Positions 1-7,936 of a stretch of 33,983 nt of DNA are shown here, piece after piece. The DNA is taken from NCBI GenBank assembly GCA_029941135.1, contig JAPYRI010000025.1:1-33983 (forward strand). Reading direction: 5' to 3'. The notes below the pieces were generated by a model. That model ran no database searches. It saw nothing but the letters and a program-made list of their open reading frames with translations, and had not been told where the DNA came from. The stretch comes from Alphaproteobacteria bacterium (GTDB lineage Bacteria > Pseudomonadota > Alphaproteobacteria > JAPYRI01). Both the position numbers and the translations under genes were made by a program. Every line of letters starts with the position of its first letter. Position 1 is the first letter of the stretch.

Positions 1-141
1 GAGCAAATCTAGCTCAGTGGGATTCAAGCCTTTGGGCACTTCGAGAAACAAATCGGTGACACCGCGCAGCAACTCACGCCGGCCTTCACTTGTGTTCTCG
101 TGAGCCAGATCAACTAAGTTATTCAGGATTTTGCTTTTTTT
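1..141 (-). CDS. DUF2336-type protein, N-terminal fragment (runs off the window)
   Basis: Read on the minus strand, the frame is open from just after a TGA at 144..142 to the window edge. It gives a helical sequence containing LVDLAHENTSEGRRELL followed by VTDLFLEVPKGLNPTELDLL. The arginine-rich 'S-x-x-x-R-x-x-L' turn and the 'TDLF' segment resemble the N-terminus of DUF2336 proteins, a helical alphaproteobacterial family of unknown function. No ATG, GTG or TTG lies in frame between the TGA and the conserved part. The nearest candidates are a CTG at 127..125, or a GTG at 145..143 that is one base out of frame across a run of eight A. The family call rests on about 45 residues only. Confidence 0.5.
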
Positions 142-143
142 TC

Positions 144-368
144 ACGTTAAAGGCCGTTGTCTTGGTACATTAAAGCATACATTGTAAACAAATATCGTAA
201 ACGACGAGTTACAGAAACAAAATATATTTATGTATAAAAAACAATATATTAAGAGTTCTTGTTAAACTAATCTGAGGGCGTTCAATGGTACTTGAAGTTT
301 TGCTATCAAAGATCAATTTGTGGACGATTCTGCATCTAACAACGTCCAGTTTTATGAGGGTCTGAAAG
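144..368. promoter_or_regulatory. AT-rich divergent intergenic region
   Basis: This stretch separates the DUF2336 fragment (minus) from the exonuclease gene (plus) and is markedly AT-rich, especially around 205-260. It must hold promoters for both. A direct repeat GTAAAC-N7-GTAAAC occupies 184-202, with a 13-bp period that would place both copies near the same helix face. No gene is convincing here: an antisense frame crossing 209-517 mostly overlaps the exonuclease and shows no family features. Confidence 0.35.
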
Positions 369-881
369 GTGAGCGAGTTTGTCGCCATAGATTTTGAGAC
401 AGCGAATGTCGGAAGAGATAGCGCTTGTGCGATTGGTCTTATTAGAGTTTCAGATGGCAAGATTGTGCACGAAGAATGCCACCTTATAAGGCCCCCATCA
501 TCGTACTTCCAGTTCACTTACATCCACGGCCTAACGTGGGGCGACGTGGCTGGTTCGCCTGATTTCGGCGCGGTTTGGGATGTAATAGGACGGCAGTTCG
601 ACAATATCGATTTTATAGCCGCTCATAATGCCTCATTTGATCGTGGGGTTTTGAATGCTTGTTGTGATACATACGGTCTGGCCAGCCCGGGTTTGTCATA
701 TTTATGTACCGTTCAATTGGCCCGTAAAATGTGGAGTTTGCGGCCAACAAAATTGCCTGATGTCTGTAACTATCTTGGTATTAAACTCGACCATCACCAT
801 GCGGATTCGGATGCACGTGCCTGCGCCCAGATTGTGATCGTCGCTGAAGAATACGGCTGGCGCCACGACCCGGCGAAATGA
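369..881 (+). CDS. DnaQ-like 3'-5' exonuclease (DEDDh family)
   Basis: A 170-residue single-domain exonuclease related to the proofreading epsilon subunit of DNA polymerase III, presumably acting on DNA or RNA 3' ends. The DEDDh motifs are complete: Exo I has D8 and E10 in the IDFET box, Exo II has D91 within HNASFD, and Exo III has H143 with D148. It lacks the polymerase-binding tail of true epsilon, so a repair or turnover role is more likely than replicative proofreading. The start is a GTG with GAGGG about 8 bases upstream. A short weak hairpin (CGGC/GCCG followed by TTTT, near 908-925) sits before the next gene. The exact substrate cannot be told. Confidence 0.85.
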   Translation: MSEFVAIDFETANVGRDSACAIGLIRVSDGKIVHEECHLIRPPSSYFQFTYIHGLTWGDVAGSPDFGAVWDVIGRQFDNIDFIAAHNASFDRGVLNACCDTYGLASPGLSYLCTVQLARKMWSLRPTKLPDVCNYLGIKLDHHHADSDARACAQIVIVAEEYGWRHDPAK

Positions 882-943
882 AAATGTAAATTTTATTATT
901 TTGAATTCGGCTAAAATGCCGTTTTCGTCTCAAGGGTTATTTT

Positions 944-2098
944 ATGGTCAAGCGGCTCGAAAATGTGCCGGGTTTTTCAATCGATAAGGTCGCTGCGGCA
1001 GCCGGAGACGACCCTGAAGTTTTGCGCCTTGAAAATTTAGATTCGGATATCCGTCCACCGCTCATTGCTATAGAAGCTACGCGTCGCGCTATCGATCTTG
1101 ATGAAGCCAACAGTTACCTGCCATTTCACGGTCAGCAAGACATGCGGGTCGCTGCAACCGAACATGTTTCACGCCAAAGCGGCGTTGAATATGATCCCGA
1201 TCAAAATTGCGTCATTACGGCCGGGGGGACTGTCGGGTACATGAATGCGCTCCTCGCGACTATCGAGGAAGGTGATGAAGTCATTCTGACCGACCCGACT
1301 TATGCCGGCATGATCAATCGAGTGCGGCTGGCGGGCGGCGCTCCAAAACTGGTGCCATTCCACATGATCGATGGTGCGTGGCGGCTGGACTTGAAGGCTC
1401 TGGCCGAGGTGATCACAGACCGAACCCGGATGTTTTTCATCATGAATCCATCCATGCCGTCAGGGGCGGTCTTAAATCGCGAAGAATGGACGGCGATTAC
1501 TGACGCTTGCCGCAAGGCAGATGCCTGGCTGCTATATAACGCCGCCATGGAGCGGATATTGTTTGATGGCTTGCCGGTGATCCATCCAGCCGAGTTTCCT
1601 GGCATGGCCGAGCGCACCATAACGGTTGGCTCGGTTGCCAAAGAATACAGTATGATCGGCTGGCGCGTTGGTTGGATCGTCGGACCAAACACTGTGATGG
1701 ACGATATCGCGCGCGTCAGCATATACAATGTGGTGTCGCCCGTGGGCTTGACCCAATCCGGGGCAGCCGCCGCTTTGCGGACACCGGTAGATTACTTGAA
1801 TGCCGCTGTTACCGAATGGCAAAACCGCAGAAATTTGGTTTTGGATGAACTTGCCGGATTGCCGATTATGGCGCCGCAAGGCGGGTACTCAATGTTACTG
1901 GATACTGGACAAATGGGGTTCGGTTCATTTGAAGCTTCTGAGCGTTTGCTCGATGCCGGAAAAATTGCCGCCACGCCGATGCGGGATTGGGGCGAAATGA
2001 ATGGTGATCAATTTGTCCGGTTGGTGTTTAGCAATGAGCCGGTTGAACGGCTTAAAGGTATTCGAGATCGAATTGAAGCGGCGCTTGTGAAAGGATGA
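944..2098 (+). CDS. Fold-type I PLP-dependent aminotransferase with atypical cofactor-site residues
   Basis: A 384-residue aminotransferase class I/II protein with the usual order: N-terminal arm, large PLP domain with an AGGT turn near residue 93, Schiff-base lysine K233 in SVAKEYSMIGWRVGW, and a C-terminal domain with a carboxylate-binding arginine in FVRLVF. Two standard cofactor contacts differ. The NPTG motif reads N168-P-S-M171-P-S-G174, so the PLP-O3' asparagine position holds Met. The Asp-x-x-Tyr of the DEIY region reads N199-A-A-M202, so the aspartate that pairs with the pyridine nitrogen is Asn and the Tyr is Met. The substrate is unknown. The stop overlaps the next gene's ATG by 4 bases (ATGA), implying translational coupling. 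Confidence 0.85.
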   Translation: MVKRLENVPGFSIDKVAAAAGDDPEVLRLENLDSDIRPPLIAIEATRRAIDLDEANSYLPFHGQQDMRVAATEHVSRQSGVEYDPDQNCVITAGGTVGYMNALLATIEEGDEVILTDPTYAGMINRVRLAGGAPKLVPFHMIDGAWRLDLKALAEVITDRTRMFFIMNPSMPSGAVLNREEWTAITDACRKADAWLLYNAAMERILFDGLPVIHPAEFPGMAERTITVGSVAKEYSMIGWRVGWIVGPNTVMDDIARVSIYNVVSPVGLTQSGAAAALRTPVDYLNAAVTEWQNRRNLVLDELAGLPIMAPQGGYSMLLDTGQMGFGSFEASERLLDAGKIAATPMRDWGEMNGDQFVRLVFSNEPVERLKGIRDRIEAALVKG

Positions 2099-2931
2099 GA
2101 GACGTGAGTATGAAAATTGGTGTTCGATCAGTACTGGCGATCGGTTTTTTTCTGGCATTCGCCCCTTCACTGCATAGCGGTGAGACAGGCAACAATAATC
2201 TAAAGGCAGCCATTGCCGGAGATCAGCGCTCGGTAGATCATAAAGCGCGTGATCAGTACCGGCATCCACTCGAAACACTGGGCTGGTTCGACGTTCAATC
2301 TAATATGGCCGTTGTAGAAGTCAGCCCAGGCGGGAAGGGTTGGTACACGGAAATTTTGGCGCCGTATCTGCGCGATCAAGGCAAGTTATATGCGGCCAGC
2401 TATAACCCCAAGTCTGAGCGCGAATATTATCGGCGAAATGAAAAAGTATTCAGCGACAAGTTGGCGGCAACGCCGAATGTTTACGACAAGGTTATTGTAA
2501 CCGTGATGTCCAAAGAAATCATGGAAATCGCGCCTGATGGATCGGCGGACCGAGTACTGACTTTTCGCAACATTCACAACTGGATGAAGGGGGAATATGC
2601 GGACGCGGTTTTTGCCGCCATGTTTACCGCTCTTAAACCGGGAGGAATACTTGGCGTGGTCGAACACCGTGCGGCAGATGGGTTAATCGACGTGAAAGCC
2701 GTGTCTGGGTACGTTTCCGAAGCTCAGGCCATCGCGCTGGCCGAAGGAGCTGGGTTCAAGTTACTTGGCAGGTCAGAGATAAATGCCAACCCAGAAGACA
2801 CGAAAGACCATCCTAAGGGCGTTTGGACTCTACCGCCTTCGTACCGGATGGGTGACCTTAATCGCGGTATTTATGCGGCCATCGGTGAAAGTGATCGTAT
2901 GACACTAAAATTTGTAAAGCTGGTACCGTAA
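2095..2931 (+). CDS. Predicted exported class I SAM-dependent methyltransferase
   Basis: A 278-residue protein starting in the ATGA overlap with the aminotransferase; a second ATG at 2110 is equally possible. The first 30 residues look like a signal peptide: basic start, hydrophobic core VLAIGFFLAFAP, small residues before SGE. The mature part has a Rossmann methyltransferase outline: motif I VVEVSPGGKGWYTEIL near residues 73-88, an acidic-hydrophobic middle strand, and LKPGGILGVVEH near 181-192, a typical post-motif strand. Related proteins are annotated as predicted methyltransferases of the COG4798 type. An exported SAM enzyme is biochemically puzzling because SAM is cytoplasmic, so either the leader is a membrane anchor or the activity differs. 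Substrate unknown. Confidence 0.75.
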   Translation: MRDVSMKIGVRSVLAIGFFLAFAPSLHSGETGNNNLKAAIAGDQRSVDHKARDQYRHPLETLGWFDVQSNMAVVEVSPGGKGWYTEILAPYLRDQGKLYAASYNPKSEREYYRRNEKVFSDKLAATPNVYDKVIVTVMSKEIMEIAPDGSADRVLTFRNIHNWMKGEYADAVFAAMFTALKPGGILGVVEHRAADGLIDVKAVSGYVSEAQAIALAEGAGFKLLGRSEINANPEDTKDHPKGVWTLPPSYRMGDLNRGIYAAIGESDRMTLKFVKLVP

Positions 2932-3023
2932 TTCTTTAAATAAATTCAGACCATACAGCGGCCCTGAGGTAATCTTGTCAGCGTGTTGTGGGGATCGACT
3001 TTAATTTCGGGAAGGATCAGCCA

Positions 3024-3935
3024 ATGACAGTAAATGTGGGAATGGGATTGGCGGATATGCCGTTTGGGCATCCGGACGAATTTTGGCGTTGGGTCGATAT
3101 GTGCGAGCACGGGGGTGTGGATTCTATCTGGCAGACGGATCGCCTCATATCGGATGATCCCATGCTGGAGTGTATGAGTGTGATGGCTGCTTTGGCCGGG
3201 GGCACAAAACGCCTCAAGTTCGGCATGAATGTTGTGTCGGTCGCACTTCGCGATCCTTTGCTATTGGCCAAACAATGCGCGACCGTTGATTTCCTCAGCA
3301 ACGGCAGAATTTTGCCAGCATTTGGTGTCGGCAGTAATTTCTCGCCGGAGTGGAAAGCAACCAATCTACCCACAAAAGGGCGCGGGTTGCGCACAGATGA
3401 AGGTCTCGAGATCATTTCACGTTTATGGGCGGAAGAGAGCGTCAACTTTCAAGGTAAATATTTCCAGTATGAAAACGTGAGAATTAATCCGAAACCGGTA
3501 CAGAAACTGTTGCCACTTTGGCTCGGTGGTGCAAGTGAAGCCGCAATCAGGCGCACAGCTAAATATGGGACCGGATGGATAGCTGGATTGAATAGTCCGA
3601 AAGAAACGGCGCCGGTTATTGCGGCGATTAAAAAGGCGGTAAAAGAAGAAGGGAGGCATATCGACGATGACCATTACGGAGCAGGTTTTTTCTACCGCTT
3701 TGGAAGCTGGGACGACGATGTGTGCAAAGCTAAAATCGATGGATATGCCCGCTTAACTGGAAAAGACCCGCGCAATTACCTAGCCGTAGGTGATGCTGGG
3801 GATATATTGAAACGTATCCGGCAGTTTGTAAAAGCAGGTGCGGAAAAGTTTGTTCTCCTGCCTATCGCGGCGGGTGTAGAAGACACTTTGGATCAGACCC
3901 GATTTTTGATAAACGAAGTTTTGTCTGAATTTTAA
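3024..3935 (+). CDS. LLM-class flavin-dependent oxidoreductase (luciferase-like monooxygenase)
   Basis: A TIM-barrel bacterial luciferase-family protein of 303 residues. I chose the ATG at 3024 because GAAGGA lies 8 bases upstream; an upstream GTG at 2988 adds 12 residues without a ribosome site. Family signatures are visible: GGVDSIWQTDRL after the first strand, LKFGMNVVSVALRDPLLLAKQ, the GRILPAFGVGSNFSPEW segment, and RTDEGLEIISRLWAEESVNFQGKYFQ, then PLWLGGASEAAIRRTAKYGTGW near the phosphate-binding region. Members use FMN or F420 to oxidise diverse substrates, and neither cofactor nor substrate can be fixed here. It appears monocistronic and converges with radC across 57 bases. Confidence 0.82.
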   Translation: MTVNVGMGLADMPFGHPDEFWRWVDMCEHGGVDSIWQTDRLISDDPMLECMSVMAALAGGTKRLKFGMNVVSVALRDPLLLAKQCATVDFLSNGRILPAFGVGSNFSPEWKATNLPTKGRGLRTDEGLEIISRLWAEESVNFQGKYFQYENVRINPKPVQKLLPLWLGGASEAAIRRTAKYGTGWIAGLNSPKETAPVIAAIKKAVKEEGRHIDDDHYGAGFFYRFGSWDDDVCKAKIDGYARLTGKDPRNYLAVGDAGDILKRIRQFVKAGAEKFVLLPIAAGVEDTLDQTRFLINEVLSEF

Positions 3936-3992
3936 GGCTTTGGTATCGCCGATGGGTAATGTCGGGGGCCGCTTTGCTTGGATTCCGGTGAA

Positions 3993-4673
3993 TTAAAGTA
4001 AGCCCATCGATTTGAAACTAACGTGCCTGCCCTTGCCGATGATCAAGTGATCATGCGCGATAATGCCGAGAGATTTCCCCGCCGCGACAACCTTTTCAGT
4101 AATTGCAATATCGGAGCCTGACGGGGACGGATCACCGCTCGGGTGATTATGAACCAAAATGACAGCCGACGCGCCGAGTTCGAGCGCCCGCTTAATTACT
4201 TCCCAGGGGTATACCGGTGCGTGATCGACGGTCCCGCTTTGTTGAACTTCGTCAGCGATCAGTTGGTTTTTGCGATCCAAAAAAAGAACACGGAATTGCT
4301 CGTTATTTTTATGGCCCATTGCCTCCTGACAATAATCAATCAGGGCCTGCCAAGACGATAACACCGGTCGCAGCAGGACTTGACCCTGGGATAACCTGAG
4401 CGCTGCAGCTTCAGCTACTTTTATGGCTGTGACCGTTGCTTCACCCACGCCTTTGACTTCCGCCAAACGCCGTGGCGACGCCGTTAATATGGCGGCAAAG
4501 GAGCCAAAATGTTTCATCAATCGTTTTGCTAGCGGTTTTAGATCACCAAGAGGTCTCGATTGGAAGAGTAAGAGTTCCAACATTTCATAGTCGGGCAATG
4601 CCTCTGGGCCCGCTTTCAAAAAACGCCCCCGTAAGCGTTTGCGGTGGCCCAAGGGGTCCGGTTTATCAGTCAT
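3993..4673 (-). CDS. radC: RadC family JAB/MPN-domain protein
   Basis: A 226-residue RadC protein. An N-terminal helix-hairpin-helix (VKGVGEATVTAIKVA, about residues 73-87) precedes the JAB/MPN metalloprotease-like domain. The metal site is complete: E125, H175-x-H177 in HNHPSGDPSPSGSD, and D188. RadC was historically tied to DNA repair, but its enzymatic role remains unsettled. The chosen ATG (4673..4671) begins MTDKPDPLGHRKRL and lies 16 bases after the map stop, suggesting co-transcription. An upstream in-frame ATG at 4766 would lengthen the protein by 31 non-conserved residues inside map and is less likely. Confidence 0.9.
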   Translation of the reverse strand: MTDKPDPLGHRKRLRGRFLKAGPEALPDYEMLELLLFQSRPLGDLKPLAKRLMKHFGSFAAILTASPRRLAEVKGVGEATVTAIKVAEAAALRLSQGQVLLRPVLSSWQALIDYCQEAMGHKNNEQFRVLFLDRKNQLIADEVQQSGTVDHAPVYPWEVIKRALELGASAVILVHNHPSGDPSPSGSDIAITEKVVAAGKSLGIIAHDHLIIGKGRHVSFKSMGLL

Positions 4674-4689
4674 CTTGTTGAGCGCAAGA

Positions 4690-5514
4690 TCAGTCGTAGG
4701 GGGGGTGTGTTTTACCAGACAGAGACTGCGTGAAAATCTCGCAGCCATTAGCGGTAACGCCGACACAATGTTCGAACTGAGCAGTCAGTGAACGATCTTT
4801 GGTGACGGCGGTCCAGCCATCGTCCAACAGTTTGACCATATGTTTTCCCAGATTAATCATGGGTTCAATGGTAAATATCATGCCTTCTTTGATCTCCAGC
4901 CCGGTTCCGGGTGAGCCGTAATGGAGTACATTGGGGGCATCGTGAAATACTTGCCCAATGCCATGGCCGCAAAAATCCCGCACCACAGAACATCTTTCGC
5001 TTTCGGCATAACTTTGAATGGCATATCCAACGTCACCAAAAGTGGCGCCCGGTCGCACGGCTTCCATCCCTCGCCTTAAGCTCTCATAGGTGACGTCCAC
5101 CAATCTTCGTGCCTTGCGCGATACGTCGCCCACCAAAAACATCCGACTCGAGTCGCCATGCCAGCCGTTCACGACAACGGTGATGTCTATGTTGACGATG
5201 TCACCCTTACGCAAAGGTTTGTCATTTGGAATGCCGTGACAAACCACATGATTGATGGATGTACAGATGGACTTGCTGAACCCACGGTAGTTGAGTGGCG
5301 CCGACAAACCACCCCGTTCAAGGGTGAAATTGTGGCACAAACGGTTAAGTTCGTTAGTGGTTACAACTGGTTCCACTTTTGAGGTGATAAAATCCAGGGT
5401 TTTTGCTGCCAACCGGCCAGCCTTGCGCATGCCCTCAAAAGCATCAGGACCATGAATTTTGATGGCGCCGGTGTTTATTGAGGCGTCGCTTTCAGCGTCA
5501 AGAAGATCGTTCAT
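4690..5514 (-). CDS. map: Type I methionine aminopeptidase
   Basis: Removes the initiator methionine from nascent proteins in the cytoplasm. The 274-residue length suits a type I enzyme with a short N-terminal extension. All dinuclear metal ligands are present: D110 and D121 (NIDITVVVNGWHGD), H184 (GHGIG), E217 (TIEPM) and E248 (FEHCV), plus the substrate-contact histidines H93 and H191. It follows sfsA on the same strand and precedes radC by 16 bases, a gene order common in alphaproteobacteria. The first ~17 residues (MNDLLDAESDASINTG) are not part of the core fold. Confidence 0.96.
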   Translation of the reverse strand: MNDLLDAESDASINTGAIKIHGPDAFEGMRKAGRLAAKTLDFITSKVEPVVTTNELNRLCHNFTLERGGLSAPLNYRGFSKSICTSINHVVCHGIPNDKPLRKGDIVNIDITVVVNGWHGDSSRMFLVGDVSRKARRLVDVTYESLRRGMEAVRPGATFGDVGYAIQSYAESERCSVVRDFCGHGIGQVFHDAPNVLHYGSPGTGLEIKEGMIFTIEPMINLGKHMVKLLDDGWTAVTKDRSLTAQFEHCVGVTANGCEIFTQSLSGKTHPPYD

Positions 5515-5580
5515 ACATTCAATCCAATTGGCAGGATACTAAGCACTCAAAGTGTTCATAGAGTTAAGGATTAAAGTGCG

Positions 5581-5636
5581 AGAGTTAGAGGGCCAGAGTT
5601 AGAGGGCCAGAGTTAGAGGGCCAGAGTTAAAGGCTT
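5581..5636. repeat. 14-bp tandem repeat overlapping the sfsA stop codon
   Basis: Three perfect copies of AGAGTTAGAGGGCC lie at 5581-5594, 5595-5608 and 5609-5622. A diverged fourth unit at 5623-5636 belongs to the last codons of sfsA. Read on the minus strand, the sfsA stop TAA (5615..5613) is inside the third copy, so the array looks like an expansion of the 3' end of that gene into the spacer before map. Because 14 is not a multiple of three, extra copies change the frame, but they lie after the stop. Confidence 0.9.
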
Positions 5637-6320
5637 ATCGATCGTAACAGAATCCGTTGTCACATTGCAGGCATAGCACAGAATTTCAACCCCCCGTCCA
5701 AGCGCGCGCGTCAAGGCCTGTTCATAATTGGGGTCTAAATCACCGGCGATTTTGAATTGCTGGCAGTCGCCGCGCTGTACCAGATAGAACATCACTGAAC
5801 GGTGGCCTTCTTCGACCATATCTCCAAGTTCTTCTAGGTGTTTGGCACCCCGCGCGGTCACCGCATCGGGAAATTCGGCGGTTTGGTTGTCTCGTTTGAG
5901 GTGGACATTTTTAACTTCCACATAGCATTTTGGCTGCTCGCCGGAGGGGTCTTCCAACAGCAAATCTATGCGCGAGTTTTTGCCATACTTTACTTCTCGA
6001 CGCAGGCTTTCGTAACCGGTCAGTTCTGGGATTTTATCCGCTGCTACCGCGTCTTCGACGATGCCATTCGGGTGGCCGGTGTGGATGCCGACCAAATGGC
6101 CATCTACTCGGGTAAGCTCCCAGGAAAACTTCAACTTGCGCTCGGGATTTCGAGATGGTGACAACCAGACTTCTAATCCCGGGTCCTTAAGACCGACCAT
6201 GCCACCGGTGTTGGCGCAATGGGCTACAACAATTTCACCGTCTTCAAGTTCAACATCTGCCATAAAGCGCTTGTAGCGCTTTAACAGCTTGCCTTTAATG
6301 AGGGGGTCCGGAAATTTCAT
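5613..6320 (-). CDS. sfsA: SfsA family DNA-binding/nuclease-fold protein
   Basis: A 235-residue SfsA homologue ('sugar fermentation stimulation protein'). The N-terminal OB-like half carries the family motif AHCANTGGMVGL (33-44). The C-terminal half has a PD-(D/E)xK-like nuclease pattern: D119 in SRIDLLL, then E135-x-K137 in YVEVKNVHL. In Escherichia coli the protein was linked to maltose metabolism and binds DNA, but its biochemical function in other bacteria is unclear. It is the first gene of a probable sfsA-map-radC unit. The C-terminus LTLAL ends within the 14-bp repeat array. Confidence 0.93.
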   Translation of the reverse strand: MKFPDPLIKGKLLKRYKRFMADVELEDGEIVVAHCANTGGMVGLKDPGLEVWLSPSRNPERKLKFSWELTRVDGHLVGIHTGHPNGIVEDAVAADKIPELTGYESLRREVKYGKNSRIDLLLEDPSGEQPKCYVEVKNVHLKRDNQTAEFPDAVTARGAKHLEELGDMVEEGHRSVMFYLVQRGDCQQFKIAGDLDPNYEQALTRALGRGVEILCYACNVTTDSVTIDKPLTLAL

Positions 6321-6513
6321 GTCAGGAACTTAATAGTTGTTCGCATCTTATTCAATCGCCCGCTTTGAACAATTCTGTTTCTATCGATAGGCTTGTTGCC
6401 ATTCCACGTGACAAGGTGGTGTCGGAGCGGTGAGAGGTTCCTGCGCTTTCGGTCGGTGAATGGAAAGTGTATAAGGTGCAGTTCTCCCAATCATTCAGTC
6501 AAAAAACTTACTC
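6321..6513. promoter_or_regulatory. Divergent intergenic region between sfsA and the CinA-like gene
   Basis: About 190 bases between two divergent genes must carry both promoters. A perfect 10-bp palindrome, CTATCGATAG, lies at 6381-6390 near the middle and is a candidate protein-binding site. I see no clear -35/-10 pair and no small gene. Confidence 0.3.
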
Positions 6514-7293
6514 ATGCCGGAAATGCCAGACTCGATTGACGATACAAGCCCGGTCACCGCGGCGATGGTGATTATTGGTAACGAGATTTTGTCGGGCCGT
6601 ACCCAGGACGCCAATTTGGCGTATGCAGCTACGCGTTTGAATGATTTTGGCATCCAAATGCGTGAGGTTCGGGTCATTCCCGATGTGGAAGCCACGATCA
6701 TTGCTACCGTGAACGAGCTTCGGCAGAAGTTTCATTATGTATTCACGACGGGAGGCATTGGACCTACCCACGATGACATTACCGCTGAGTCAATTGCCAA
6801 AGCGTTCAAGGTGCCGATTGCCATAGATCCGATGGCGCGGGCGTTGTTGAAAGAACATTATGGGGCCGACAATCTGACCGAAGCCAGATTGCGCATGGCG
6901 CGTGTGCCCGAAGGTGCGGTGCTTATCGACAATCCTCTTAGCCGCGCACCCGGGTTTCAGATCGGTAATGTATTGGTGATGGCAGGCGTGCCGGTCGTGA
7001 TGAAATCAATGATCGACAGCGTTGCTCCGAGATTAATCGGCGGTAACCCTGTCCTCTCTCGAACGGTGACGGCGCTGGTTCGGGAAAGTGACATTGCTAT
7101 TGGGCTAGAAAATATACAATCCAAATACGACACGGTTGAAATTGGCAGTTACCCTTTCTTCAAAAAGAACATGGTTGGCGCTAACCTGGTGCTGAGGGGA
7201 ACAGATGCTGCTTTATTGGAGCAAGTGGTTGGTGACTTGAAGTCACTGATCCGTGACCTCGGCGCCGAACCTCTTGACGAGACACCCGCTTGA
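6514..7293 (+). CDS. CinA/MoaB-like molybdopterin-binding domain protein
   Basis: A 259-residue protein corresponding to the N-terminal (COG1058) domain of CinA, related to the molybdopterin-binding fold of MoaB/MogA. Diagnostic segments are AAMVIIGNEILSGRTQDAN near residues 16-34, FTTGGIGPTHDDIT near 79-92 (the MPT-site signature) and MAGVPVVMKSM near 158-168. The deamidase domain of full-length CinA is absent, which is common in alphaproteobacteria. In CinA this domain has been linked to pyrophosphatase activity on nucleotide-type substrates such as ADP-ribose; here function is inferred from family only. The C-terminus ends 49 bases before the gamma-carbonic anhydrase gene. The start could also be the ATG at 6523. 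Confidence 0.85.
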   Translation: MPEMPDSIDDTSPVTAAMVIIGNEILSGRTQDANLAYAATRLNDFGIQMREVRVIPDVEATIIATVNELRQKFHYVFTTGGIGPTHDDITAESIAKAFKVPIAIDPMARALLKEHYGADNLTEARLRMARVPEGAVLIDNPLSRAPGFQIGNVLVMAGVPVVMKSMIDSVAPRLIGGNPVLSRTVTALVRESDIAIGLENIQSKYDTVEIGSYPFFKKNMVGANLVLRGTDAALLEQVVGDLKSLIRDLGAEPLDETPA

Positions 7294-7342
7294 TTTAGCA
7301 CTTTCCAACGCTCATTTTTTGACGAGGAGATTATTCACATTG

Positions 7343-7870
7343 ATGTACACACTTGGCGATAGTGCTGTTGAAACCGCCGACGATTCTTATTGGATCGCGC
7401 CGAGCGCTAGCGTGATCGGTAATGTTTACTTAGGGCGGAACACGAGCGTTTGGTTCAGCGCGGTGGTGCGGGGCGATGTAGAACCCATCCGCATCGGGGA
7501 TGGATCGAATGTTCAAGAATGCTCTGTCCTGCATACCGATCCGGGGGCTCCTTTGACGATTGGACAAAATGTGACCATCGGGCATTCGGCAAATGTTCAT
7601 GGTTGTGAAATTGGCGACGGTACTCTGGTCGGCATTGGCGCTACCATTTTGAACCACGCTAAGGTCGGAAAAAATTGTATGATTGGGGCCAACACCTTGA
7701 TATCCGAAGGAAAAGAGATACCCGACAATTCCCTCGTTGTCGGATCACCAGGCAAAGTCGTGCGCGACGTTACACCGGAAATTCTCGCGGGAATGATTGC
7801 AAATAATGAGTTTTATCAAGGCAATGGGAAACGATTTAGAAGCGAATTGAAATCCGACCCCCGAAATTAG
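7343..7870 (+). CDS. Gamma-carbonic anhydrase family protein (left-handed beta-helix)
   Basis: A 175-residue hexapeptide-repeat protein of the YrdA/PaaY/Cam type. Repeats such as VIGNVYLG, IRIGDGSNVQ and VTIGHSANVHG form the beta-helix. The three zinc-binding histidines are present: H64 (VLHTD), H81 (IGHSA) and H86 (VHGC). A C-terminal helical tail follows GSPGKVVRDV. The start chosen is the ATG at 7343, where the family similarity begins. GAGGAG at 7323-7328 is a rather distant ribosome site, and a TTG at 7340 directly before the ATG is an alternative. Members range from true carbonic anhydrases to enzymes of uncertain activity. Confidence 0.9.
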   Translation: MYTLGDSAVETADDSYWIAPSASVIGNVYLGRNTSVWFSAVVRGDVEPIRIGDGSNVQECSVLHTDPGAPLTIGQNVTIGHSANVHGCEIGDGTLVGIGATILNHAKVGKNCMIGANTLISEGKEIPDNSLVVGSPGKVVRDVTPEILAGMIANNEFYQGNGKRFRSELKSDPRN

Positions 7871-7936
7871 GTACGGTTAGTCATTCGCTGTAAAACAATA
7901 AAGTGTATCCACACAAAAATTGGACGGGAGGGAATT

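Noticed and set aside
5581-5636. Tandem repeats as a CRISPR array.
   Set aside because: Units are 14 bp and directly adjacent with no spacers; no cas genes are present.
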